The notes under the pieces: model-generated
Database searches by the model: none
Told to the model about the DNA's origin: nothing
The model's input: only the letters and a program-made list of their open reading frames with translations
Source of the DNA: Ophioderma brevispina
Lineage: Eukaryota; Echinodermata; Ophiuroidea; Amphilepidida; Ophiodermatidae
NCBI GenBank assembly: GCA_023653785.1
Contig: JAMKCH010049012.1
Coordinates: 82,391-146,390 of the forward strand
Length of the DNA: 64,000 bases
Direction: 5' to 3'
Shown here: piece by piece, positions 23,532 to 35,579 of the stretch
Layout: each line of letters starts with the position of its first letter
How positions within the stretch are numbered: position 1 is the first letter of the stretch
Program-made: the position numbers and the translations under genes

Positions 23532-23773
23532 GGGCTAATCGGGAAATTCTGCTGAAGCAACAGGGAAAGTGAAAAACGAAAGCACAAAGGTAAGGGGGAC
23601 AAAGAAAGGGAAAGAGAGATGGGAGTGAAAGGGAAAGAGAGATGGGAGTGAAAGGGGAAGAGGGAGAGCTCCAGAGTCTTTTACCCCCACTATCCTGTGG
23701 GGAAAACACGGGAACAATCGGAACTTCTTAACGAAACCAAACTCGCACCGTACTTACGTGGAAGATATATGGG

Positions 23774-23904
23774 AACAATACGTGCAAAAGCATGGAGCCG
23801 GATTTTTATATGGTTGCCATGGTAAACGTGAAGCATAATTCAAATTTGGAAGATCAAATCAAAAATTGGGCTCCACGGTTTTGTAGATCTATTTGTATTT
23901 ATCA
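23774..23904. repeat. Duplicated block 3, right copy
   Basis: Same 131 bp as 23381-23511, but preceded by different sequence (23532-23773), which includes two tandem GGGAAAGAGAGATGGGAGTG units. Confidence 0.9.
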
Positions 23905-24571
23905 TATGACAAGTTGTATGATTTTTCAATGTTTTGTTTTCTAGTTACGTTTGTTTCCGTTTACAAGTTTGTGTATTGTAACGAAAAGAAATATAGTCCG
24001 AGGAGTCCGAGGAACATTCCGTTATATTGAAGGCGATTTTCATACCAAAATGCCGATTTATTATAATTAATATTGAAAGAATTATATAATTTGATGAATT
24101 CGTTCTCCTGTAATTCTTAAGTGTAATTTTGAAGTGATCGTAAGCAATGAAGGGGCGAAGACGGCGGTCGCCTGCGCCTGCCATAACAGCCCTTAATACT
24201 GTGCATTCGCTTCCACATTGTGGTTATCAGTTAGCTTTAAAGGGGAGCGAGAAAGTGGGCGAGGCAATATCACTGGAGTACGATTTCATTTTATTCGTGT
24301 ATTGTACAGGCGTCATTGCAAAATGGAATTAAAGGGAAGAAATTAAATTTATTCCTACCTGTTTACACGACTGCCTCGTACATAGACACTTCCATAAATA
24401 ATTAAACTCGTATTTATTTCGTGTATTTACTTTGTACTCTCTCAGTTTTTGAGGAGTACAAAGTTTGATGAAATGTGGTAAAGGCAGAGAAGGTATTCTA
24501 AATTTGTTATAATCGCGATAGGCCCAACATGCTATATTATACATTAATAGCAGTAGAACTAAATCGCAAAT
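23905..24571. other. Intergenic sequence, nothing recognised
   Basis: AT-rich with short chance frames. No motif or repeat is shared with the rest of the window. Confidence 0.4.
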
Positions 24572-25291
24572 TAAAGGTGCGTGTTCCGATCATCTTTGGG
24601 ACCCCTGATTTATCCGAAAGTAGTATCGATTTTGATATCAGATGAAAGGTCGTATTTTTCTCATTGTCGTCCTGAAATTTGAGCCCACAAATCCATTTCA
24701 TTCACAAGATATTAACAAAAAACCACCGAATTAATGGTTAACCATGAATATTAGCGCAGTATTGAATATAGACCCTCTCAGGGTCTGTGGTATAAACGAC
24801 TGGTAATGAAGACTACAATCTCTCTGCGTCAACCAAATCGGCGGGCGAGTGGTATTTTGAATTTTGTCAATCGGTGGACAAGTTGGTTCGTATAAGGGCG
24901 TATGGGGGGCCATTGAAGTAAAAAAAGTGTCAGCGCAGTATTAAAATGACCAATGTCCAAGGGTCCAGGGAGGGTCCAGTGATCTGATTTTTTTTAGGAT
25001 TTCAGTTGTTGATTTTTGTATAAATATTGGATGCACATGCATCGTGTTGGTGAGTGCGACTGTTGTAAATAAGTTTGATTTTATGTCAATTGAACCTACT
25101 GTGCCCTGAATCCGAAGACAGAGCCGAGGCTCTGGGACAGTCTATATTGAATAGGACTTTGCAATGAGTATTATTGCTTCTACCATAAAAACCGCAAGTT
25201 TGTTTCCCACGGTATTTAATGGGGCGTATGTGCAGAACACTCAAATCAAGTAGAGAACACAATAGGCATAAATCGGAACAAGGCACCTTTA
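24572..25291. mobile_element. MITE, family 2 (720 bp)
   Basis: The left end TAAAGGTGCGTGTTCCGAT is inverted at the right end as ATCGGAACAAGGCACCTTTA, with about three mismatches. The interior has no transposase. A third end of this family lies at 12585-12604. Confidence 0.65.
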
Positions 25292-25718
25292 CTAATAATC
25301 CACGGTACGACATGCAGGTCACCAAATTTGATCGGTTCGTCCAGAGCTCGTCCAGCTTGCTCATCTCTAAATGTATCACTCTCCTAAATATTGATTGGGG
25401 GAAGGTGGGAACAGCTTCCGAAAATCGTTCAAAGTGTTCTAATAATTATTTCCAAATTGTAGGCTGTTTTTTTTTTTAGTGTTGAAAGGGTATTTCTGAT
25501 CTTAGCATGGACATGATACCATAATAACGTTAAATCAAATTTCCCGGACGCGAAATTTCTTTCTTTCCGTAGTTAACTGCTTGTGTTACTGTATCATCTT
25601 TAATAGTCACAGTTCACCTAATGACATGATATTGATCGTTTCTCTTATATATACGCATGCGTCTGCTTTTATTCCGTGAAGGTTTGTATTTAATTACAAT
25701 CCCAACATCGCCAACAAA

Positions 25719-25790
25719 TCCTCGCTAGTCTAGTGGTTCAAACCTCCACTCTGCTCAATTTTGAGAAATTACTTGTTTCGAATTTTATTT
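25719..25790 (+). other. tRNA-like fragment
   Basis: TCCTCGCTAGTCTAGTGGTT resembles the 5' part and A-box of tRNA-Asp/Glu-type genes. GTTTCGAATTT about 45 bases on resembles a B-box. The acceptor stem does not pair and no clear anticodon arm forms. It is therefore a tRNA pseudogene, a SINE head or chance. Confidence 0.2.
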
Positions 25791-26037
25791 AAGTGAAATA
25801 GATGCTATAGTGTAATTTAAATATCGCTCTCGGACATAGTACAATGAGCGTCCATTTACCTTAGATATTTACTAGAAATACTGGAAATGGATAGTTTTTA
25901 AATTGTAACTTTTAAAGCAATCCATTTTCCGGATATTTTGAGATTTTTCCACAGTTGCATTGGTAATTGACTAGTAAACTATACCTGTAACAGGACCATA
26001 CGTGCTCTCAATGACCCTTATCGCAAGTTGTAAGTGC

Positions 26038-26310
26038 CATATGTATTGCCGCAACGCGCGTTGCCGAAATTTCACAACGCGTTGTGGTGTCGGCCAATCA
26101 GAATGATTAATCACTGTGGCGTATTTTAAAAAAATAGACGCGTTGCTAGATAATTTGGAACGTGTTGTGGCTCTATTTTTTTAAACGCGTCACAGAAATT
26201 CTTCATTATGATTGGCCGACACCGCAAAGCGTTGTACAATTTTGGTAACGCACTGTGAAATTTCGGCAACGCGTTGTGACGTTCTCATAATGCGTTGCTG
26301 CAATACGTTA
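26038..26310. repeat. Large imperfect palindrome rich in ACGCGTTG
   Basis: The left arm (about 26038-26142) and right arm (about 26173-26310) pair through GTTGCCGAAATTTCAC, GTCGGCCAATCA and a T/A-run joined to ACGCGT. A ~30-base loop separates them. CGCGTTG/CAACGCG occurs many times. Confidence 0.75.
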
Positions 26311-26479
26311 TGACCCTTATGGGTCACAATAAGGCTCGTAATGCGTTGTCAAATACCTTGTTACGCGTTGTAGTATATTTTTCGAAAGATGCCACAGGGA
26401 TTCATCATTCTAATTGACCAAAACCCCACTGTGGAATTTGGTTGTCCCACAACGCGCTGGGCACGAACAAACTTCTTCG

Positions 26480-27130
26480 TAACAATTACAAATGAGGAGC
26501 GCCGCTCATTACTGTGATTACTGAATGGTGACGTCATATTTGTGATACAGCTTGGGGAGATTTTGGAAATTCTGCAATGTGTGTTCATGACGTTCGAGAG
26601 ACTTCTTAGACCTCAGGTGGTCAAAATTATAAGCGCAATGATAATGGGTAAATCCGGGATGGTCTCGGCTATTGGAAGCTGAAAACAGAATTCAAATCAG
26701 TCTTTCCGTTGGTGAATTTTGGTGTTGTTTTTGTGTTAGTAAAGTTGCGCCATGAGTCAATCCCAGAAATTGGGGGTTGAAAAAGTACTCCTATATAATC
26801 GTATATTATGCTCGATATAATGTGACTAGTGAGATGTACTATTTGTGTCTGTGTCACTTGGTCAATTCTGAACACACTGTCTCATCTATGCAGGGTGACA
26901 TGAACGTTTACTATGCTGACAATGCAAATATGCATGGCTATTTTCCGGCAGTGGAACCAAGTTTGAATTGGGAAATGCTATGGGAGTATTGATTGCTGTC
27001 ATAATTATATGCGCGGAACAGTGTTTTGACCAAGAAAGGTCAGTTACGGCGCGGTCAAGCATGGTTTGCATGACACGTACAATGTACACACAGATTTACT
27101 GCATTCGGTTGTGTGTATAGATAAGTTGAC
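26480..27130. repeat. Dispersed repeat, inverted partner at 60950-61560
   Basis: Matches 60950-61560 in reverse orientation over both halves (EERRSLL / NGDV.FVIQLGEI coding-like part, then the ATATGCATGGCTATTTTCC part). The coding-like part in this copy has one in-frame stop. Family unknown. Confidence 0.65.
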
Positions 27131-28042
27131 GTGTGACGTCAACGCCGGGCAACGAACAAAGCACTGCCCGGCAGTATGCGTGAGCATCTGCAGGGCTTGT
27201 GCTTTTAAAATTCGCGCTCAGTCAGGCGTGATAAGGCTATTGAATGCTTTAACTGTATGGGCATATTCTTAGCACCTCTAACATGTCAGTAGACCAGGTG
27301 CTAACTTGTGTTTGTAAACATGTCACCTCATCTATACTGCAACGCGGTTCATTTAAACCATGGACATAATAGAGAGAAGGACAAACAACGCGAAACCACC
27401 AATTATCTAATTCGATTACCCATTCATCTCGACAAAAGCTAGGCACTCGATGTGTATTCATGTGCATACACCGAAGCCGTCTGTGATCTATATCTCTTTG
27501 CCGCGGTCGATCCAGTGACTACAGGAAAAGCTGTCCACAAAACTGTAATTTGACCGGATGTTGTGACCCCTGACTGTAGAGGTTTTTCGAAAGTGCATAG
27601 TACATTCAATTTCCATCTTTTTTGGCAAGTTGTTGTCACCAAACAGAGGAGAATTTTGTTCAGAAAATACCGAAAACCCCATCAAAATCCGTCATTCCTT
27701 TGTGGAGCTACGACTGTAGAAAATAAGCTTGCATTTTGGGTGATTTTGTGACCCGTAATTGCTAAAAATCTTGTGAAAATAATATGAAAATGTTCCGATC
27801 ACTTCCGACTCTTGAGAAACGGTGTTATGAAAGTTCAATGTAACAAAGCATAACTTCTGAACTGGTGCCCAAGCGCGCCCATACGTGGAATTCTACCTCG
27901 AAAACCCACCAAATTGTAATATTTTAACTTTCGGTTATGTTGAATTTGTTTACCGTTGTGGCTGTTTGATAGCCGATACCATGTCGAACTGATTGCAATG
28001 TCTGTTTCATCTGAATTATGAGTGTGATAAGTCATACTTTAT
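27131..28042. other. Intergenic sequence, nothing recognised
   Basis: Read on both strands. Short frames only. Confidence 0.4.
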
Positions 28043-28106
28043 AGATTAATTATAATTATTATAATTATAATTATTATAATATTATAATTATTATAATTAT
28101 AGATTA
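28043..28106. repeat. AT-only palindromic microsatellite
   Basis: TTATAATTATTATAA-type repeats, self-complementary. Confidence 0.9.
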
Positions 28107-29074
28107 ATTAACCCTCGTCTTCCGAAGGGGGGGGGGGTTGTTACCGCTCTCTTCTATTCTTTTCGCCCTACTAAAACCCCATTTTCTGGTGTCAAATGAG
28201 TTAATGTAATTGCCAATTGACATTTATGTTCCGTTTCATGCCCCCCAATCAAAAAACAACACCGGGGTATAGCAAAGGTAAAGGGTGATCCCAAAGTGGT
28301 GGATAGGGTGTGGCAACCCCCTTCCCCCCATTTAGGTAGGGAAATACCAACACGCCTAGTACGTCACAGGAATATCACAGACATTTGATTTTAGTTGCAA
28401 TAGATAGCAGGTGTTCCTCTTTCTCTCCTGCTGAGAGGGCAATTATCGCATTACCTTAAGCCGGTAAATTGGATCGTGGTAGGATTTAATAACAAAAGGC
28501 CGCAAAGTGATAGGGTCTTTCACCGGGGTCTTTGAAACTCGTGTGTTGTTGGCCCTCCTCTCTATTAGGTCCACGTTTAAACTTAGGTCAGTCAGCCGTG
28601 GCTTGATGGAGCGCTATAGATAGCCGAGAGTCTTATGGTTATTTGCATATATAGGAATGTACTACACATGCGCGAATTGCCGTCGGTGACTAAATCTTTT
28701 ATACAGGCTTCAATAGAATAGGTTTGTTTGTGCTGGGGGAAATATGTTATGTATATAGCAGGGGACTGTAGTAAAAGAGTGGGCGCTTTCGGATAAAATT
28801 GTGAATTTTTACACACAAGTACTTTAGGCATTGATAATCCATAAAATTGACGGAAGCACTTGCCAATCCCCCTTTAACCCCAAAAGGCCAGGGGTGGGGG
28901 GCGGAATCCGCCCCCGTCGACATTTTTTTGTCGTATCTCACCTATTTGTTATTTTTTCACGCCGAAACTACATGACTTTTTTCTTTGAAGCCTTGCGGGC
29001 AAGATCTCATAGCGTTTACAAAGATGACGCACCCCTAACAAGTACATAATTTTTCTAAAATAAACTGTCTAAAA
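28107..29074. other. Intergenic sequence with G-rich repeat edge
   Basis: At 28896-28914 GGGGGCGGAATCCGCCCCC is a perfect palindrome. GGGGGCGGAATCCGC recurs at 31379-31393, suggesting a common element boundary. No gene is recognised. Confidence 0.4.
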
Positions 29075-30160
29075 TGATCAAAATCAGTTCTACGCGTGTT
29101 CTCACTTCTACTATGTGCATATTTTCGTGAAAAGGAATTAAATATCATCTCATTTTCCCCTGAATATCAGTGAGCAAGAGATGTACACTACGTTCCATGA
29201 CTCCAGCAAATAATGGTGCTATTAATAAGTAAATCCGCCCGTTATGAATAGGATGAATAGGACAACGGACTTCAGATTCTCTGGGACTGCAAAACCATTG
29301 TTAATGTCCATGACGTTAAAAGCTTTTGAATTGTTTTCACCGCCCGGTTTTAGATTGAGCTACAGCCTCATTCACGAATAAAATAAAACTCAAATCTCTG
29401 CTGGGAGTTCAATAACTTTGATCGTATATTTCATCATTTATTCAAAAAGGAAAGGAAGATGAGCAAAAATCATGAAAGAAGTTTGATTGGCAAGCAGAAC
29501 CAACGCCCATAACTTAATCATATTAATATTGGACCTCTTTTCTATTCATTTAAAAGTTTGTTAGACACCGGTTCACCTGCATTTTATATAGGTGAATGAT
29601 TTTCGATTTCTGCTATGAAAGCAATAAATTGCATAGAAATGGGGTTACGCGGCAAGTTACGGGTTTGGTTCTGCACAAAGATGTCAGGTCACAGTTTGCC
29701 AAACAATTTTTTTCTCATGAGCTTTGTTCACCTTCGTTTCCCTTTCGAATAAAGGATGAAAGAAAATTGAACACACAGTAGAACCACTAACTTATTTATT
29801 CGTGAAAGAGGACATGTAACTTGTGTTCTACGTCATGAAAAATAGCTTAATCTAAATCGAGGTGATGGTATAACACCTGCAATCGTTTCATTTGCATGGA
29901 TAATAACAATGGCTTTGCAGTTCCAGATGAAAAAAGGAATCTGTGAAGTGTTCGGTCTTCTACATACCGAGCTGATTTACTTATCAATAGGCGCCCCATT
30001 ATTTGCTGGAGTCATGAAATTCATGCTGTAACATTCCCGTAGTCACATGATATTCAGGGAACAATTGAGATGACATTTAATCATTTTCTGCGCGAATGTG
30101 CACACGACTAGAAGTGAGAATCACACGTAGGAACTGCTTTTCAATCATTTAGGAAAATTA
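29075..30160. mobile_element. Long-TIR (foldback-like) element, ~1.1 kb
   Basis: Inverted arms of about 170 bp, 29075-29241 and 29969-30160, share AAGTAAATC / GATTTACTTATCAATAG, AATAATGG and CTGAATATCA. Reverse-oriented relatives lie at about 50560-51580 and 46740-47440. No transposase frame is seen. Confidence 0.65.
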
Positions 30161-30733
30161 TTTCGGACGAATTAGGTAATTTTCCAGGGTTGCGCTCATC
30201 CCCACCACCGGCTTGTGTTCTTATCTGAGCATCTTTTTTCGCTTTGGCTCATGGCCTATATGACCGGCGTGCGAGAAAAGCTATTTCTCGCATGAAAGTA
30301 CAACGGAACAGCAGAATCCCGATTTTTGTGGTAAGGATTACAGTTGCAGCACTATGTTTTATCTTATTATTTTTAGTAAGAGGCATGTGGTGCATACTTT
30401 ACATCAGTCATGCCAAAAAATCCGACTTTTTGCTTGAATAAATGGGCGAACAACTCATGAATTTTGCGATTTTTGTTTCGCATTTTGCATTACGTCATGT
30501 TTGTACGTCACTGTGACGTCATGACAAGGTCTTTTTCCTTTTTTTGGTAGCAATAGACGCGGGAGGAGGACCCAAGCTATCTATTGGTACCACACATGAT
30601 GATAGTTCATCAATCGCGTTTCCGAGATACCCAGGGTCCCATCCGCCCCCCCCCGCGATGAGATGGGTCCAAAAAGCCCGGATCTTTTAGGGTTAATGGA
30701 CCCTAGCTTGGGTTTCAAGGTTATACAGGGGTG
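29976..30733 (+). repeat. Duplicated block 4, left copy
   Basis: Repeated at 30757-31480 with many one-base indels. Includes the right arm of the element above and its continuation. Confidence 0.85.
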
Positions 30734-30756
30734 AAAAAAAAAAAAAAAAAAAAAAA
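30734..30756. other. A-run, probable gap placeholder (4 of 5)
   Basis: 23 A. The right copy has seven A at the same exit point (GGGGTGAAAAAAATT). Confidence 0.6.
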
Positions 30757-31485
30757 TTTACTTATCAATAGCCCCCATTATTTGCTGGAGTCAATGAATC
30801 ATGCTGTACATCCCGTAGTCACTGATATTCAGGGCATAAATTGAGATGACATTTAATTCTTTTCTCGAGAATGTGCACATACTAGAAGTGAGAACACACG
30901 TAGAACTGATTTCAATAATTTTAGGAAAATTATTTCGGAAGAATTATGTACTTCCCAGGGGTGCGCCCCTTGGTCCTTATCTGAGCATCTTTTTTCGCTT
31001 TGGCCTCATGGCCTATATGACGCGTGCGGAGAAAAGCTATTTCCCATTGAAATTACACGGAACAGCAGAAATCCAGTTTTTGTGGTAAGGATACAGTTGC
31101 ACTATGTTTTATCTTATTTATTTGTAGTAAGAGCATGTGTGTGCATACTTTGACACACATGGCCAAAAAAATCCAACTTTTGCTTGAATAAATGGCGAAA
31201 AAACCATGAATTTTGCGATTTTTGTTTTCGCATTTTTGCATGACGTCATGTTTGACGTCACTGTGACGTCATACAAGGTATTTTTGTCCTTTTTTTGGTA
31301 TCAATGGACTCGGGAGGGTCATAGCTATCCATTGGTACCACACATATGATAGTTCATCAATCCGTTTCCGAGATACCAGGGGGCGGAATCCGCACCCCGG
31401 CGATGAGATGGGTCCAAAAAGTCCGGATCTTTTAGGGTTAATGGACCCTAGCTTGGGTTTCAAGGTTATACAGGGGTGAAAAAAA
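30757..31485 (+). repeat. Duplicated block 4, right copy
   Basis: Indel-rich copy of 29976-30733. Carries three CRE octamers at 31241-31271. Confidence 0.85.
31241..31271. promoter_or_regulatory. Three CRE octamers, ~11-12 bp apart
   Basis: TGACGTCA at 31241, 31253 and 31264. In the paired copy (30490-30523) only the third is perfect. CREs bind CREB/ATF bZIP factors (established knowledge). Function here is unproven. Confidence 0.4.
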
Positions 31486-31509
31486 TTAAAATGCTCCAGT
31501 CATGTTGAA

Positions 31510-32770
31510 AAGTACATTACATTCTTTCTCAGATTACAAGGATTCTAAAAAGGTATGGTTTACACTATCTATGGCTTATACTTTCAGATTTATGGGGTAA
31601 AAACTGTAAAAATGATTAAAAAAGAAAAAAAGGTTAAAAGTTGCTTTGCTTCGGGTACTATCTTATGGAGCGCGGTTTGGATGCAAAAATGTTCGACAAT
31701 TCCCTCCCCTCGGTACAACAAACGCAAAACCACTTCTATTCGCAAAGATAGTAAAAATAATACAAAAAAAATGTGGTTCTGTGGTCAAAAAACCTTTGGT
31801 GGCAGGGTATTTTTTGGGTCACAAAATCACATTTTGTGAGCTAAAAACTTAGAATATTCACAGATTTATTAATTTCTAGCAAAAACAAATTTATTATCAT
31901 CGTGCAATGACTATCAATCGCTGACCTCTTTATATTATAGATTTCTGTTTATACAATATATTAAAAGGGTCTAGGTAATTTTAGATTTGAGCCCCAAAAG
32001 TACCTTGTTCCTATATAAAAAAAGCATCTTTTGATCACATGTCAGCACAACGGTCGTACATGAACCATTTATGCAATGTATACAACCTATAATCATAACA
32101 AAAGGATACACATAAAAATAAGATTGTATATTTTACCTTAACAAATAAAAAAAAAAATAATATTTTTCTTAACTTGCAGCCAAAGATTTCATTTTTCGGC
32201 ATAGAAATCATCCCTGCAACCAAATATTTCAACCACAACCATCAATGTTCTAAATTTATATATTATCCTTTCAAATAAAGGTGGTTTGGTTTGTTGTACG
32301 GTGGAGGGGTGTAACTCGAAAAACTAGAGCACTTTTCAAGGCTCGGCCGCTCCGTATTATGGTGCAAATTGTTTCTCTAGCTTAAAGGGTTGAAATAAGG
32401 AATGGTTTGCCTTATCTGTTATGCTTAGTTTTCAGGCACAGTGTTTTCAGGTTATCCAATAAATAGGTCACAGTCAATAGAATCCAATAGCTGCCAATAG
32501 GTGTTGACTTTATTCGCCATTTTGGTTAATAACCTAACCCTAAGATAGTCAAAACTATTCGTATATTTGGTTACATGAGCTGAACCAAGAATTTGAACCA
32601 CGTTTTTACAAAAATTGGAGCAACTTTTAATACCCCTGTACAAATCAAAATGGACTTTTTCACAATTTTTCGCAGTTATTACCCCATAATTCCAAAAAAC
32701 TATAAGCCATAGGTAGTATATACTATACCTTTTTGGAATCCTTGTAACCAGACAAACACAATGGTGTGCT
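31510..32770. mobile_element. Large foldback element, ~1.25 kb
   Basis: The left (31510-31860) and right (about 32150-32770) halves are inverse of each other. GGATTCTAAAAAGGTATGG pairs with CCATACC-type sequence at 32730-32745, TACAACAAAC pairs with GTTTGTTGTA and a GGTTG.GGTT block pairs near 32225. No transposase. Confidence 0.6.
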
Positions 32771-33050
32771 TTTCAACACAATCGGAACATTTTAATTTTT
32801 TTACCCCCTGTGTAACCTTGAAATTCAAGCTGGGGGAAAAGAAAGCAGTGTGGCAAGTGCTTCCATCATTTTTTCGATTATCAATGTATAAAGTACTTGT
32901 GTACCAACATTCACAATTTTATCCATATTTACACACTCGCATTAGATCTGTGCACTGCTGTCCCGCACTAATATGATAAGGCACGAGGGGAGTGCATTTG
33001 GGGATATAAATGCATGCTTGGACGTATTAATAAATTAACATAACCATTTA
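32771..33050. other. Short unassigned stretch
   Basis: No recognisable feature. Confidence 0.4.
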
Positions 33051-33099
33051 TCAGGAAACAATGCATACACCTGCTGGTGCACATATTCCACACATATGT

Positions 33100-33345
33100 T
33101 CTATTGTTTGACAAGAACTGGCCGATCTAAGGTTTCCTTGCAGAAGTGTGGCTATCTGGAAGCATATCAGGATAATAGCTGTGGTTGTGGAACAGCACCA
33201 CAGACAATGGAACACCTCTCGGTCTGCCCACTGCTGGAGCAACAATGCACAAATAAGGACCTTGCGGAATTCAGTGAAGCAGCCAGACGTTGTACCCATC
33301 TCTGGCTGGATCATATTTGAGAACCACAGTGTTTGGACACGACAA
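33100..33345 (+). mobile_element. LINE 3' fragment (CGCGTAPQTMEH type)
   Basis: Encodes LTRTGRSKVSLQKCGYLEAY then CGCGTAPQTMEHLSVCPLLE and WLDHI, followed by a 3' tail with GGACACGACAAGAAGAA. Same family as 22280-22600. Confidence 0.7.
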
Positions 33346-33377
33346 GAAGAACATAACCATTAGGGGGGGCCACAGTT

Positions 33378-33563
33378 GAATGGTCGCCGAGTGAAATATT
33401 ATGAAGTTGCTTTGTGACCTATACAATATGGCGGAAACAATGCATACACCTGCTGGTGCACATATTCCACACATATGTTCTATTGTTTGACAAGATGTAT
33501 GCATTGTTTCCCGCCATATTGTATAGGTCACAAAGCAACTTTCTGATGTTTCAATCGGCGACT
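33378..33563. repeat. Long hairpin with ~66-bp arms
   Basis: The arms (33378-33446 and 33498-33563) share GTTGCTTTGTGACCTATACA and its inverse. The loop includes 62 bp identical to 33053-33115. Confidence 0.8.
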
Positions 33564-34423
33564 CAGACCCGCTATCCATGTGTAGAGGTCAGTGGTGGTA
33601 ATGACCGTTCTGGCCTTGGTATTATATTGCTTACCATGGGAAATGAACTGTTCAAGGGCTTTCACTTGAGGGGAAGTCGATGCATGCGTGCTGATGGCGT
33701 GCCTTATTACATCCTATTGTTTAATTTAAAAATGCCCCACCGATAATGCACGCATGAATATTCAAATCTGGTAACAATGCAGGTATGCATATTCAAATTT
33801 GAGGAGAGTGCATTCGCGAATATAAAAGAAAACAAAGAAAAAAAAACAATTGAAAGTAATGCTCTAGTGCATGAATGACAGTGCTTTCTTCCGTGGGACA
33901 CAATAGCTATTCATCTTATCGTTGTTCAACTCTCATAACAATGCCTAACAGAATAACACAACATTAACGACAATAGTAATGGTAATGAAAATACTCATAG
34001 TATGCTGGAAAATAAACAGGAAGATGGAGAAGCACGAGGATGATAATAATACAAAACATTATATTTAAATGGACCAAATTATTTATATTTGGAATAAAAG
34101 TGACCTGAGTAAACGTTGTACTCACACTGTGTGCAAGAAATAAGCAAGAACATCCGATGAAGAGGCTTAAATCCTTGTTTTATTTTCATATTGTATTTTC
34201 AAGTATTTTCCCTCTTGATATTGTTACATTGTCAATAACTACTCTCAGGTGAACTTATTCAACAATTAAGCATAGCTTGTGTCAGTTGAAATGATACTGT
34301 CTCATATGGGCAACGAGAATTGATTGGTCGTAGAGCACAATGTCATTTATCATGTGCCCCGGTGCATGATAGTACTAGTCCAGACTAATGTAATTATGTT
34401 GAGCCCATAAGCATTTTCGAAAA
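33564..34423. other. Intergenic sequence, nothing recognised
   Basis: AT-rich, short frames only. Confidence 0.4.
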
Positions 34424-35579
34424 AACCAAACAATTTAAAATGGCCACCAAAACGCTATAACTCATCTGTTAATTACTCAAAAGTTATAATTTTTGCCTGG
34501 CCAGTCAAAACACCCATTTTGACCAATTAAAATGTGATTCATTAACAAACTAATTAAGATATTCAATATGGCCGTCAATAAAATAAAGCATATGATATCT
34601 ATCTACTTTTGACCGTAGAATGGTAACTTGGTATATGTACTATATACTAATGATTTAGCAATCAATATACTGATTGAGACCATTATGAATAGCTTTCAAT
34701 AACTTGATAATCGATCAAATCAATAACCCATTCAAGATGGCTCCAAAATGAAAAAATCCATTACTACATATGACCAAGAGCTGTAATGTGTATATCACTA
34801 TAACTCATTTAGATCAGTTTAAATATCATAACATAATCAATGTGATTGATATCTCCAAACTGACATCATAGATGGGCATCCAATATGGCTGCAAGTGTCA
34901 GTCAGTAAAGGTCAGTAATTCACTTGCGCTGTAGGCTAAATATATATTTGTTGTGGTGTTTAGTTGGATTATCGCTTAAAAAATCCCAGTAAGACTAACC
35001 TAAGTGTCATTGAGTCCTTATTATCAAATGTCCCAATATGGATGCCAATTGACACTATCAAAAACAAGAGAAACACATCTCTAGACTATTAATGATCGGA
35101 TTTTTCGACTCTTTGTAAGTGCCATTTCCAGCCATATCGGATACCCATCTTGGATGGCATCTTGCATGTATTGATTACTCTGATTACCTAATGATGAGTA
35201 AGCTGATCTGATTGACTTACAGGGTTATACACAAACATTGTAGTACTAGATTAGATAAGGTTATCAATTATAGCCATCTGAGAGTATCGGAAGCCATCTT
35301 GGTCTTGCATGCTATAATGAAGGAATTTATTATCATATTTTTGAAAAAAAAAATTTTGTGTTTCTGACTCTCAAAACACCAGGATAGATGCCGAATAGAT
35401 ACCGAACCTGCAGTCGAAAGAAGGTCACGATTAGACACTCTACTGTATTGGCGGCCATATTGAATTCATTCATTATATGGTAAAATTCATTATATGTTAA
35501 TTGGTCAGAAATGTATGTTTTAACTTTTGATTGAACAACAGATGATTTTTGTGTGTTTTGGTGGCCATTTTGATTTTCT
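34424..35579. mobile_element. Inverted-end element with ATGGC phrases
   Basis: The ends AAAATGGCCACCAAAACGC (34437) and its inverse TTTTGGTGGCCATTTTGA (35555) face each other about 1.1 kb apart. Inside are at least five further AANATGGC/GCCATNTT phrases (CAAGATGGCTCC, CCAATATGGCTGC, GGCGGCCATATTG). No coding potential. Confidence 0.45.

Noticed and set aside
25719..25790. Functional tRNA gene
   Set aside because: A-box and B-box look-alikes only. Acceptor stem and anticodon arm do not form.
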